Positions 37,865-45,360 of a stretch of 61,518 nt of DNA are shown here, piece after piece. How positions within the stretch are numbered: position 1 is the stretch's first letter; the number at the start of each line of letters is the position of its first letter. Both the position numbers and the translations under genes were made by a program. The stretch covers positions 1-61,518 of the forward strand of contig JALSLI010000054.1 in NCBI GenBank assembly GCA_026988395.1. The letters are read 5' to 3'. The notes under the pieces were generated by a model. That model was not told the DNA's origin. It searched no databases and saw only the letters and a program-made list of their open reading frames with translations. This DNA comes from Flavobacteriaceae bacterium. Its GTDB lineage: Bacteria; Bacteroidota; Bacteroidia; Flavobacteriales; Flavobacteriaceae.

Positions 37865-37872
37865 TATATTTG
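37865..37872 (+). promoter_or_regulatory. Candidate -7 element for ferredoxin
   Basis: TATATTTG, 26 bp before the ferredoxin ATG. Confidence 0.5.
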
Positions 37873-37898
37873 CAGCAAAATTAAATTTAAAAATTCAA

Positions 37899-38252
37899 AT
37901 GGCAATAATAATAACAGACGAATGTATAAATTGTGGAGCATGTGAACCTGAATGTCCTAATAACGCAATTTATGAAGGTGCCGATGACTGGAAATATTCA
38001 GATGGTACTTGTTTAACAGGAAAGGTAGTTTTACCAAATGGTAAAGAAATAGATGCTGATGCCGAAAATGAAGCTTTAAACGATGAAGTATATTTTATTG
38101 TGCCTGATAAATGTACTGAATGTGTTGGTTTTCACGAAGAGCCACAATGTGCTGCAGTTTGCCCTGTAGATTGTTGTGTTCCTGATGAAAATCATGTTGA
38201 AACTCCGGAGGAACTACTTCAGAAACAAAAATTTCTTCATTGCGAAGAATAA
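37899..38252 (+). CDS. 4Fe-4S dicluster ferredoxin
   Basis: 117 aa. Two cluster-binding sets: [12 protein letters not shown] and [13 protein letters not shown]...CPVDCC. The insert between the sets (about 35 residues) and the acidic surface fit a low-potential electron carrier of the cytoplasm. Partner enzymes cannot be deduced; the divergent acyl-CoA reductase is a neighbour in related genomes. Confidence 0.93.
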   Translation: MAIIITDECINCGACEPECPNNAIYEGADDWKYSDGTCLTGKVVLPNGKEIDADAENEALNDEVYFIVPDKCTECVGFHEEPQCAAVCPVDCCVPDENHVETPEELLQKQKFLHCEE

Positions 38253-38276
38253 GTTTTTCTTAAAAATTACAATTAG

Positions 38277-38300
38277 AAAGGTCGATATTTATCGACCTTT
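38277..38300. terminator. Terminator between ferredoxin and response regulator genes
   Basis: 11-bp inverted repeat (38277-38287 and 38290-38300) followed by a T run, between convergent genes. Confidence 0.8.
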
Positions 38301-38328
38301 TTTATTTCTATAAATACCCAAAACATTA

Positions 38329-39399
38329 CTAAAAGCCATTTGCAATACGCAACATTCTATTTTTATCTAAAAGTTTTATTTCTGCTCTTCCTGTTATAAT
38401 AATGTTATCCTTTTTAAATTCGGTTAAAGTTCTTATTAAAGATTCTTTTGAAGTGCCAATAATATTTGCCAAATCATCTCTTGATATTCGTACCACACCT
38501 GTTGTATTCTTATTTTGTAATTCTTCGTGATGTAATTTTAAAATTAAATTAGCAACTCTTTCCCTTACGGATGCATAAGCCAATTGTAATAACCGTTTCT
38601 CTTTATCCATTACATTTCCGGAAATCATTTTAATAAAATTTGCGGCAATTTCTCTGTTTTTAAAAATCAGTGTTTTAAAATCTTCTTTTGGTATTAAAGC
38701 AACTTCAGTATTTTCGATTGCAATTGCTGTTCTACTATGTTTAGAGTTATCGGAATTAAATAAACTTAAATAACCAAAAAATTGATTAGGATAATGAATA
38801 TCATCTAAAAATTCTTTTCCATGAGAATCGGTTTCAATTCTTTTTACCTTTCCGGAAATAATAAAATATACATTTTTTACATAATCTTCTTCTTTAAAAA
38901 TAATTTCATTTTTTGCATATTTTTTAACGAGTCGCTTATTTTTTAATTCATTTAAAGGTGTAATTTCATTTGCTAAATCCATAAAATCTGACAACCCTTT
39001 TATATCTACTTGTTTAATGTCATTAAATGCTTGACTTCGCTTTAAGCGGCATTCAATAGCGTCTAATAAATCCATTTCTTTAAAAGGCTTTGTTAGATAA
39101 TCATCTGCACCTAAATTCATTCCTTTACGGATGTCTTCTTTTAAATTATTAGAACTTAAAAATATAAACGGAATAGTTGCTGTTTCAGGCAATCTACTCA
39201 GAATTCGCAATACTTCATAACCGTTGTATCCGGGCATTTTAATATCACACAATACTAAATCAGGCTGAATTTCTTTAACTAATTTTACACCATCTTTTCC
39301 GTTATCTGCTGTATGGACTTTATAATTGGATAGTTCTAAAATATCCACAGTAGTCTCTCTTATATTGAAGTCGTCTTCAATTAAAACAATCTCTTTCAT
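38329..39399 (-). CDS. Response regulator with CRP/FNR-type DNA-binding module
   Basis: 356 aa. Residues 1-120 are a receiver domain with Asp52 as phospho-acceptor (LVLCDIKMPG) and LTKPF. Residues about 145-265 form a cyclic-nucleotide-binding-type beta-roll (IIFKEEDYVKNVYFIISGKVKR). Residues about 280-340 form a CRP-type winged helix (RISRDDLANIIGTSKESLIR). Its recognition helix has Glu319 and Arg323 at the spacing of FNR Glu209 and Arg213, which read the TGA core of TTGAT. It lies 15 bp after the histidine kinase gene and next to the curli genes, where TTGAT-type boxes occur. No other regulator (no CsgD) is in the locus. Confidence 0.92.
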   Translation of the reverse strand: MKEIVLIEDDFNIRETTVDILELSNYKVHTADNGKDGVKLVKEIQPDLVLCDIKMPGYNGYEVLRILSRLPETATIPFIFLSSNNLKEDIRKGMNLGADDYLTKPFKEMDLLDAIECRLKRSQAFNDIKQVDIKGLSDFMDLANEITPLNELKNKRLVKKYAKNEIIFKEEDYVKNVYFIISGKVKRIETDSHGKEFLDDIHYPNQFFGYLSLFNSDNSKHSRTAIAIENTEVALIPKEDFKTLIFKNREIAANFIKMISGNVMDKEKRLLQLAYASVRERVANLILKLHHEELQNKNTTGVVRISRDDLANIIGTSKESLIRTLTEFKKDNIIITGRAEIKLLDKNRMLRIANGF

Positions 39400-39414
39400 A
39401 GTAAACGAATAAAA

Positions 39415-40500
39415 TTAATTTAACGGTATTTTTATATTAAAAACTGTTCCTATATTTTCTTGGCTCTTTACTGCAATCTCTCCTCCTATTTTATCTAAAT
39501 ATTCCTTAACAATACTTAATCCTAGACCCGTACCTTGAATTGCATTTGCATTGCTTGCTCGATAATAGCGATTAAATATTTTATTTTGCTCTTTTTTAGG
39601 AATTCCAATACCCGAATCTTTACAAGTTACCGATAAAAATCTGCTACATACACAAGTGTCAAAATAAACTACTGTATTATTATTGGCATATTTAACAGCA
39701 TTATTTAATAAATTATTTAAAACACTGACTAACATTTCTTCATCTATTTGAATCATTTCATTTCCCTTGTGAGTGTATTTTATATAGATTTTTTTGTGTT
39801 TAGCATGATAGATTATGTTAATTACTTCTTCACAAAAAGACTTAATATTCAGTCTTTTAACGAAAACTTCTGAATAATCTTCAATTTTATTTAATTTTAG
39901 AAAATCATTTAAAACACCTGTAAGATGTTGTACTGCTGTTTTAATTCTATTAATATTTTTAGTTTGAATATCTTCATATCCAAAACTTCCTTTAAATTTA
40001 TCTAAAATTTCGGCAGAACTTAAGATTGTTGTTAAAGGAGCACGCAGTTCATGTGAAGTATTTGAAACAAAATCCAATCTTTTTTGATGCTCTTGCATCC
40101 TTTGTTTTTCTTTGAATGCTGTATCTTCACTTAAATCTGTTATTTTTAATAATAATAATTTCTGTTGTTGATATTTTATCAATTTAAAAGATACTTCAAT
40201 TTTAAAAATATCATCATCTTTTCTCTTGGCATACAGGTTTTTATACACTTTGTTGATATTAAATTTATCAGAATTAAAACTCCTATAAATATAGGCATTA
40301 ATCACGCTAAATTGTTTAATAGAAAACAACGAAGAGATACTCCTATTATATATAGAAGATCGTTTAAATAAAAACATGTGTTCTACTCTTGAATTAGAAA
40401 ACTTGATATTTCCTTTTTCATTAATAAGTAAAAGTGCATTTTTTGTAGGTTGAAAAAGTAATTTTTCAATTTCTAGTGAGTTGAGGGACATAACTACCAT
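39415..40500 (-). CDS. PAS-domain sensor histidine kinase
   Basis: 361 aa, no transmembrane segment, so a cytoplasmic sensor. A PAS-like domain (about 15-120) precedes the HisKA domain with phospho-acceptor His150 (SNTSHELRAPLT). The HATPase domain has N-box LLNNAVKYANN, DSGIGIPKKEQ and GTGLGLSIVKEYL. It is the first gene of a two-gene operon with the CRP-type response regulator and is divergent from the curlin gene. The PAS ligand is unknown. Confidence 0.93.
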   Translation of the reverse strand: MVVMSLNSLEIEKLLFQPTKNALLLINEKGNIKFSNSRVEHMFLFKRSSIYNRSISSLFSIKQFSVINAYIYRSFNSDKFNINKVYKNLYAKRKDDDIFKIEVSFKLIKYQQQKLLLLKITDLSEDTAFKEKQRMQEHQKRLDFVSNTSHELRAPLTTILSSAEILDKFKGSFGYEDIQTKNINRIKTAVQHLTGVLNDFLKLNKIEDYSEVFVKRLNIKSFCEEVINIIYHAKHKKIYIKYTHKGNEMIQIDEEMLVSVLNNLLNNAVKYANNNTVVYFDTCVCSRFLSVTCKDSGIGIPKKEQNKIFNRYYRASNANAIQGTGLGLSIVKEYLDKIGGEIAVKSQENIGTVFNIKIPLN

Positions 40501-40552
40501 AATTTAACTTTTTTATATTTATTAAGGTAGTTGTTAGTTTGTAACAATACAG

Positions 40553-40560
40553 CAAATATA
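40553..40560 (-). promoter_or_regulatory. Candidate -7 element for the kinase/regulator operon
   Basis: TATATTTG on the minus strand. The distal FNR-type box (40590-40603) is centred about 36 bp upstream of it, so the pair of boxes could also affect this promoter. Confidence 0.5.
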
Positions 40561-40589
40561 AGTTAAGTTTTTTATATAAAATAATAAAA

Positions 40590-40603
40590 TTGATACAAAT
40601 CAT
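40590..40603. promoter_or_regulatory. FNR/CRP-type box, distal, before the curlin fibre gene
   Basis: TTGAT-ACAA-ATCAT, 9 of 10 positions of TTGAT-N4-ATCAA. Its first 13 bases are identical to the distal box before the csg operon (42226). Confidence 0.7.
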
Positions 40604-40611
40604 TTTAAAAG

Positions 40612-40625
40612 TTGATTACCATCAT
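40612..40625. promoter_or_regulatory. FNR/CRP-type box, proximal, before the curlin fibre gene
   Basis: TTGAT-TACC-ATCAT, centre 22 bp (two helical turns) from the distal box and 29.5 bp before the -7-like element. Confidence 0.7.
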
Positions 40626-40647
40626 TGCCATAACTTATCCTTTGTAA

Positions 40648-40655
40648 GACATTTG
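40648..40655 (+). promoter_or_regulatory. -7-like element of the curlin fibre gene
   Basis: GACATTTG, one mismatch to TAnnTTTG. Its distance from the proximal box equals that at the csg operon promoter; a weak -7 would suit an activator-dependent promoter with the box near -41.5. Confidence 0.5.
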
Positions 40656-40714
40656 CAGTATCCGAATGGTTCGGGTAATTTAATCAATCTTATTAATCAT
40701 AAAATTTTAAAATT

Positions 40715-42121
40715 ATGAAAAAATTATTTTTAACGGTACTATTTTTAAGTACTACAAGTTTATTCTTCGCTCAGTCTAATGTGAGTGTTGTATCTTCAAC
40801 AGGTAATAGCAATGCTGTTCTTGTTAATCAAACCGGTTTAACCAATGGTTCTGATGTATTACAATTAGGTGATGATAATAGTGCTGATGTAACACAAACC
40901 GGAGACAATAACCTATCTGATGTAGACCAAACAGGAGATAGAAATACCGAAATAGCTTCACAAATAGGTGACGGTAACGGTAACACACAATCACAATCCG
41001 GAGATGACAATAGTGCAATGGCTGCTCAAACAGGTGATGCAAATGCTTCTACACAAACACAAGTTGGTGATAACAATAGTGGTGATGTAACTCAATCAGG
41101 AAATAACAATGTTGCTGTTGAAACGCAAATTGGTGATGGTAATCTTGCTCAAGCAAATCAAACCGGTAATTTTAACACAGGTACACAATCGCAAGTAGGT
41201 GATAATAATGATGCATATATTGATCAAGTAGGTGGTTTTAATGTAGCAACACAAAACCAAATTGGTGATGATAATTATGCCTATGCTGAGCAACACGGTA
41301 ATTTTAACACCTCTAATCAAACACAAACCGGAGATGATAATAATGCACAAGTTTACCAAGGTGAAACGTTTAACAATGCAACGCAAACTCAAACCGGAAA
41401 TGATAATTATGCTATTTCATTTCAAAATGATTTAAGTACAGGTGGCTCTAATATTTCCATTCAAAATCAAACCGGTAACAATAATACTGCAAGTGTTGAT
41501 CAAGGTCTTAATTATGCTTTTCAAAATGTAGCTACGCAATTTCAAAATGGAAATTCTAATAATGCAGATGCTTATCAAACAGGTAACAATAACCGTTCTA
41601 TTGAGGTTCAAGTAGGTAACACAAACGATAGTGAAGTAGATCAAATTGGTGATGATAATCAAAGTGGTGTTGGAGCTGTTCCTAATCCTCCTGCTTCTTT
41701 CCCTGCATTTGGTCAATATGGTGATGATAATGTTGCTAAAACAACACAAACAGGAGACAGAAACTTTAGTGGTATCTACCAAGAAGGAGACCGAAATGAT
41801 GGATCTGTTATGCAATTAGGTAATGACAATCAAGCCGGCATTATGTCTATTGGTGATGACAACCATGCTGCATTAACTTCAACAGGAGATTTAAACATCA
41901 ATGCAGCGATACAATTAGGAGATAACAATATGGTGGATGCTGATCAAATAGGTGATGGAAATTTATCTGTAGCTTTTCAAGATGGTGATAGCAATACTGT
42001 ATTGTCTATGCAACAAGGTAATTCTAATTTTAGCACAACAAGTCAAACCGGTATGGGACACTCTAATACAGTAAACCAAATAGGTAATAATAACTCTTCA
42101 ATAGTTAATCAGAGCAACTAG
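40715..42121 (+). CDS. Long curlin-repeat (CsgA-like) fibre protein
   Basis: 468 aa. Sec signal (ends FFAQ), then about 32 clear curlin strands of the form Q-x-G-x-x-N-x-A/S-x-x-x-Q, 11 residues apart, plus about four degenerate ones. E. coli CsgA has ten such strands. The Gln and Asn ladders mark an amyloid beta-solenoid. A Pro-rich piece at about residues 318-334 (VPNPPASFPAFG) interrupts the repeats. It should be secreted by the CsgG channel encoded downstream and polymerise at the cell surface. Own promoter and terminator; divergent from the kinase/regulator operon. Confidence 0.92.
   Translation: MKKLFLTVLFLSTTSLFFAQSNVSVVSSTGNSNAVLVNQTGLTNGSDVLQLGDDNSADVTQTGDNNLSDVDQTGDRNTEIASQIGDGNGNTQSQSGDDNSAMAAQTGDANASTQTQVGDNNSGDVTQSGNNNVAVETQIGDGNLAQANQTGNFNTGTQSQVGDNNDAYIDQVGGFNVATQNQIGDDNYAYAEQHGNFNTSNQTQTGDDNNAQVYQGETFNNATQTQTGNDNYAISFQNDLSTGGSNISIQNQTGNNNTASVDQGLNYAFQNVATQFQNGNSNNADAYQTGNNNRSIEVQVGNTNDSEVDQIGDDNQSGVGAVPNPPASFPAFGQYGDDNVAKTTQTGDRNFSGIYQEGDRNDGSVMQLGNDNQAGIMSIGDDNHAALTSTGDLNINAAIQLGDNNMVDADQIGDGNLSVAFQDGDSNTVLSMQQGNSNFSTTSQTGMGHSNTVNQIGNNNSSIVNQSN
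40845..42110. repeat. 33-bp curlin repeat array inside the fibre gene
   Basis: The DNA behind the 11-residue curlin strands repeats with a 33-bp period across most of the gene. Copies differ at many third positions, so this is an old protein repeat, not a recent DNA amplification. Confidence 0.85.
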
Positions 42122-42151
42122 TGTGTAAACTATCATAATAGTTTATTGAAT

Positions 42152-42179
42152 AAAAGGCTGTCTTTAAAGACAGCCTTTT
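42152..42179 (+). terminator. Terminator after the curlin fibre gene
   Basis: Perfect 28-bp palindrome (14-bp arms) ending in a T run, 30 bp after the stop. Separates the fibre gene from the csg operon. Confidence 0.88.
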
Positions 42180-42225
42180 TAAATAATTTATTTTCTTAAA
42201 ACAAAATTTTAGTCTTTAATTTTCA

Positions 42226-42239
42226 TTGATACAAATCAA
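42226..42239. promoter_or_regulatory. FNR/CRP-type box, distal, before the csg operon
   Basis: TTGAT-ACAA-ATCAA, a perfect match to the FNR consensus; the dyad extends by one more A-T pair on each side. Confidence 0.75.
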
Positions 42240-42247
42240 TATTCGCT

Positions 42248-42261
42248 TTGATTTGAATCAT
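42248..42261. promoter_or_regulatory. FNR/CRP-type box, proximal, before the csg operon
   Basis: TTGAT-TTGA-ATCAT, 9 of 10 positions, centred 22 bp from the distal box and 29.5 bp before the -7 element. Confidence 0.7.
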
Positions 42262-42283
42262 TGAAAAACTAAGAGAACTACTT

Positions 42284-42291
42284 TAAATTTG
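42284..42291 (+). promoter_or_regulatory. -7 element of the csg operon
   Basis: TAAATTTG, perfect TAnnTTTG. Transcription would start near 42296, placing the proximal box at about -41.5, the class II activator position. Confidence 0.6.
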
Positions 42292-42319
42292 TAGTATTAA
42301 TAATAAATATTTTAATGTA

Positions 42320-42724
42320 ATGAAAAAATTAGCCTTTATTTCTCTTGTATTATTTATAATCTCCGGTTCTGTGCATTCTCAAAATATAATTGTTAATGAT
42401 ACGGAAACAATTCAAAATTATTTATACCAAAATCAAGATTCTAAAATTGAAAAAAGTATAGACACAGACACAAATATCTATCAGATTGGCGAAGATAACA
42501 ACATCGATATAGCTACATCGGAAGAAAACATACAACTTGTAAGACAAGTTGGTGATGCAAATAATTATCAATATTATACTTACTATAACTCAAGTAAGGC
42601 TAACTTGGTTATAAATCAATTTGGAGATGAAAACGATATCCAAATTTATGGGCATAACAGTATTGTTGAGCAATTAAAAATCACGCAAACCAATGATCAA
42701 CGTATTTTAATTTATAATTATTAA
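42320..42724 (+). CDS. Small curlin-like protein, candidate CsgB-type nucleator
   Basis: 134 aa. Sec signal (ends SVHSQ), then three or four degenerate curlin strands: IYQIGEDNNIDIA, VRQVGDANN, INQFGDENDIQI and VEQLKITQTND. Few repeats, irregular spacing and a different charge pattern compared with the long fibre protein recall the CsgB nucleator, which anchors CsgA to the cell. It is the first gene of the csg operon and ends one base before csgE. The nucleator role is inference. Confidence 0.75.
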   Translation: MKKLAFISLVLFIISGSVHSQNIIVNDTETIQNYLYQNQDSKIEKSIDTDTNIYQIGEDNNIDIATSEENIQLVRQVGDANNYQYYTYYNSSKANLVINQFGDENDIQIYGHNSIVEQLKITQTNDQRILIYNY

Positions 42725-42725
42725 A

Positions 42726-43472
42726 ATGATGAAACTCGTAAAAACTCCCTCATTTTTCGTTTTTATATTGATTATGTCTTTTCAAGTTGTATTTTCACAA
42801 AACGAAAATAAACTAGATTCTATAAAAGCACAGATTAAATTTTCTAAAAAAGATAATTTAATAAGCATTTACGGAACAGCCATAAATAAATCTAATACAC
42901 TACAAAACGAATTAGGTTATACCATTTTGGTCTTAAAAAAATATCGCAATAAAATTAAAGGGAAAACTCTACAATCCGGTAAATTTTCCTTAATGAATAA
43001 CAAATCTAAAATTTTATCCAAACACCAAGTTAATATAAATGGTGATGAACGTATTGTTGTATATCTATATTTAAAAAAAGATGAAAAAACTATTGCTAAA
43101 GACAGTCTTAGCATTGGTTCCATTGAAAAAAGATACAGCTTAAATAAAATCAAAGAAGAGGATATTGAATTTAGCGGATTAATCATCGAAAATGTTATGA
43201 CCAAATTAGGAAAAGATTTTTATGATTACTTCAACCAAGTAAAAATGTTAAGCAATATTAATTATCCTTTTAATATGACTATTAATGAAAAACCTGCTTT
43301 AGGAGGCAGAAACAGTGAAGTTAATATTATTGTAAATGACAATTTGGTGTATCGCTTTAGAACAAGACCAAATGATGAGTATTTATATGCACAAGCCAAA
43401 ATTGCAAATAAACAAATTTATAATTATTACGTAAAAAGAAAAATACTACGAAACAAAATGAAACTTTACTAA
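42726..43472 (+). CDS. csgE: CsgE-like curli secretion factor
   Basis: 248 aa, about twice E. coli CsgE (129 aa). Signal peptide ending VVFSQ. The C-terminal half is the CsgE domain: IENVMTKLGKDFYDYF, NEKPALGGRNSEVNI, and RTRPNDEYLYAQA. CsgE caps the periplasmic side of the CsgG channel and delivers curlin subunits. The N-terminal 130 residues are an extra domain of beta-sandwich look (KAQIKFSKKDNLISIYGTA), common in Bacteroidota members. A second ATG follows immediately at 42729. Confidence 0.88.
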   Translation: MMKLVKTPSFFVFILIMSFQVVFSQNENKLDSIKAQIKFSKKDNLISIYGTAINKSNTLQNELGYTILVLKKYRNKIKGKTLQSGKFSLMNNKSKILSKHQVNINGDERIVVYLYLKKDEKTIAKDSLSIGSIEKRYSLNKIKEEDIEFSGLIIENVMTKLGKDFYDYFNQVKMLSNINYPFNMTINEKPALGGRNSEVNIIVNDNLVYRFRTRPNDEYLYAQAKIANKQIYNYYVKRKILRNKMKLY

Positions 43473-43542
43473 TTTATTTACTCTAAAATAAGCAATCTAG
43501 ATTAGTTCTATTAAATATTATTAATGCCCAAAAAAAATCGTT

Positions 43543-43953
43543 ATGAAAAAAAAGCCAATTTTATTTCTATTTTTGTTAGTTGCAACATGTGTTGTATTTT
43601 CACAAGAAATAGTGTACAAACCTATTAATCCCTCTTTTTTAGGAGGAAATTCCTTTAATGCAAACTGGTTATTAAGCCAGGCTTCAGCACAGAATAAATA
43701 CAAAGAAAAAACATCGGATAAAAATAAAAAATCAGATTTGGAAAAATTTACCGAAAGCCTTAACCGACAATTATTAAACCAAATTTCCAGAAACCTTTTT
43801 GATAATCAATTTGGAAGTGATGGTTTACAAGAAGGCACATTCACCTTTGGTAGTCTTGTAGTAGATGTTTCACAAACGGCAGATGGTATGCAATTTAGTA
43901 TTTTTGACACCAATACCGGTGAGCAAACAGTAATAATAATTCCAAATTATTAG
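43543..43953 (+). CDS. csgF: CsgF curli assembly factor
   Basis: 136 aa. Signal peptide ending VVFSQ, then the CsgF start: VYKPINPSFLGGN, FNANWLLSQASAQNK. This segment inserts into the CsgG pore in E. coli and links secretion to nucleation at the surface. Its stop codon is followed directly by the csgG start. Confidence 0.93.
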   Translation: MKKKPILFLFLLVATCVVFSQEIVYKPINPSFLGGNSFNANWLLSQASAQNKYKEKTSDKNKKSDLEKFTESLNRQLLNQISRNLFDNQFGSDGLQEGTFTFGSLVVDVSQTADGMQFSIFDTNTGEQTVIIIPNY

Positions 43954-45360
43954 ATGATGAAAAATTTATTATTACTATTCCTTTTTCCGTTATTAATTGG
44001 ATGTGCTGCAGTATTTAACCAACCAACAAAAAAACAAGATGCTCGTTTTGGCGAAGAAGTATATTCCAGTTCTTATCTTGAAAAAATAACACCCAAAAAA
44101 CCGGTAATTGCCGGCGTATATAAATTTAGAGATCAAACCGGACAATACAAACAGGTTGAAAACGGTGTTAGTTATAGTACTTCTGTCACCCAAGGAGCTA
44201 CAACCATACTAATTAAAGCGTTAGAAGATTCTAAATGGTTTATTCCTATTGAGCGTGAAAATGTAAGTAACCTCCTTAATGAAAGACAAATCATTCGCTC
44301 CACACGAAACGAAAACAATAAAAAAAATGGTAAAAAAGAAAAGGTTATTTTACACCCTTTATTATTTGCCGGAATTTTACTCGAAGGAGGAATAATCTCA
44401 TATGATTCTAACATCATCACCGGTGGAGCAGGTGCCAGATATTTTGGTGCAGGTGCATCCACACAATACAGACAAGATCGAATTACGGTATATCTTAGAG
44501 CTGTATCTACTTCCAGCGGTAAAATTTTAAAAACCGTTTACGTTTCTAAAACAATCTTATCACAAGCAATAGATGTTAATCTATTCAGATTTGTAAATTT
44601 AAAACGATTACTCGAAGTAGAAACCGGTGTTAGCAAAAACGAACCCGGACAATTAGCAGTTAAAGAAGCTATTGAAAAAGCTGTTGAATCTTTAATTATC
44701 GAAGGTATAAAAGACAGTATTTGGCTACCAAATGAAGATAAAAGTATTGTAATCCCTATTTTAAAAGAATATGATAAAGAAAAAGAAATTGCAAAAAACA
44801 CAGCATTGTTTGATCGTAATTTAACCAAACAACGCGAAAAAAATAGTCTAAGTGTCTCTTTTTTCGGCAATAAATTTGATGGTGATTATGCAACCAAAGA
44901 AATAAATTATGATGGCCTGCAAGTAGCTTACAAATATCATTTTGAAAATTCTAATTTTGCAATTGGTGCACGCACTAGCACATTCACTTTAAGTAACGAA
45001 CCACTGTTTAAAGAACTCTATTTTTCTAGTGAAATAAATTTAGAATACCTCTTTTTACCCAAAGACAAACTCACGCCATTTATCTATATAGGTGCCGGCG
45101 GATTGTACAAAGATTTTACACATTATGATTTTAAATTTCATTCAGGATTTGGTTTAGAATACTTAATCAGTAAAAAAATCGGATTAAAAATATTTGGAGA
45201 GAAAAATATACTAAATACCGATGAGATAGACTTTAAAAAAGCAGGAAAACAAAATGATGGATATTATAAATTCGGAATTGGATTAAATTTCTACTTTGGG
45301 AATTTTGGAAAAAAACAAATTAAAAAAACAAGCCATGAAACAACGATTAAACTACCTTAA
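43954..45360 (+). CDS. csgG: CsgG curli secretion channel with C-terminal beta-barrel extension
   Basis: 468 aa against 277 in E. coli. Lipoprotein signal with Cys17 (LLIGC). Residues about 25-275 are CsgG: VAGVYKFRDQTGQYK-like start (PVIAGVYKFRDQTGQ), TILIKALEDSKWFIPIEREN, and ITGGAGARYFGAG of the pore region. After a charged linker, residues about 300-455 look like an OMP beta-barrel (LSVSFFGNKF, LTPFIYIGAGGLY, KFGIGLNFYFG). CsgG forms a nonameric outer-membrane channel for curlin. The extra barrel is unexplained. The next gene begins inside its 3' end (26-bp overlap). Confidence 0.93.
   Translation: MMKNLLLLFLFPLLIGCAAVFNQPTKKQDARFGEEVYSSSYLEKITPKKPVIAGVYKFRDQTGQYKQVENGVSYSTSVTQGATTILIKALEDSKWFIPIERENVSNLLNERQIIRSTRNENNKKNGKKEKVILHPLLFAGILLEGGIISYDSNIITGGAGARYFGAGASTQYRQDRITVYLRAVSTSSGKILKTVYVSKTILSQAIDVNLFRFVNLKRLLEVETGVSKNEPGQLAVKEAIEKAVESLIIEGIKDSIWLPNEDKSIVIPILKEYDKEKEIAKNTALFDRNLTKQREKNSLSVSFFGNKFDGDYATKEINYDGLQVAYKYHFENSNFAIGARTSTFTLSNEPLFKELYFSSEINLEYLFLPKDKLTPFIYIGAGGLYKDFTHYDFKFHSGFGLEYLISKKIGLKIFGEKNILNTDEIDFKKAGKQNDGYYKFGIGLNFYFGNFGKKQIKKTSHETTIKLP

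Noticed and set aside
40501-40714. Riboswitch or small RNA in the curli intergenic region
   Set aside because: The region is explained by two boxes and two -7 elements; no stable hairpin with a T run or known aptamer pattern was seen.
41432-41815. Open frame on the minus strand inside the curlin fibre gene (also 40824-41042 and 41096-41392)
   Set aside because: The 33-bp coding repeat keeps antisense frames open by composition. No start signal, family motif or signal peptide is seen.
40845-42110. Regular repeats that could suggest a CRISPR array
   Set aside because: The period is 33 bp in frame, all copies translate to curlin strands, and there are no unique spacers or cas genes.
44538-44870. 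Antisense open frames in csgG (also 44172-44462)
   Set aside because: csgG is a clear gene in the sense frame; the antisense frames show no recognisable protein.
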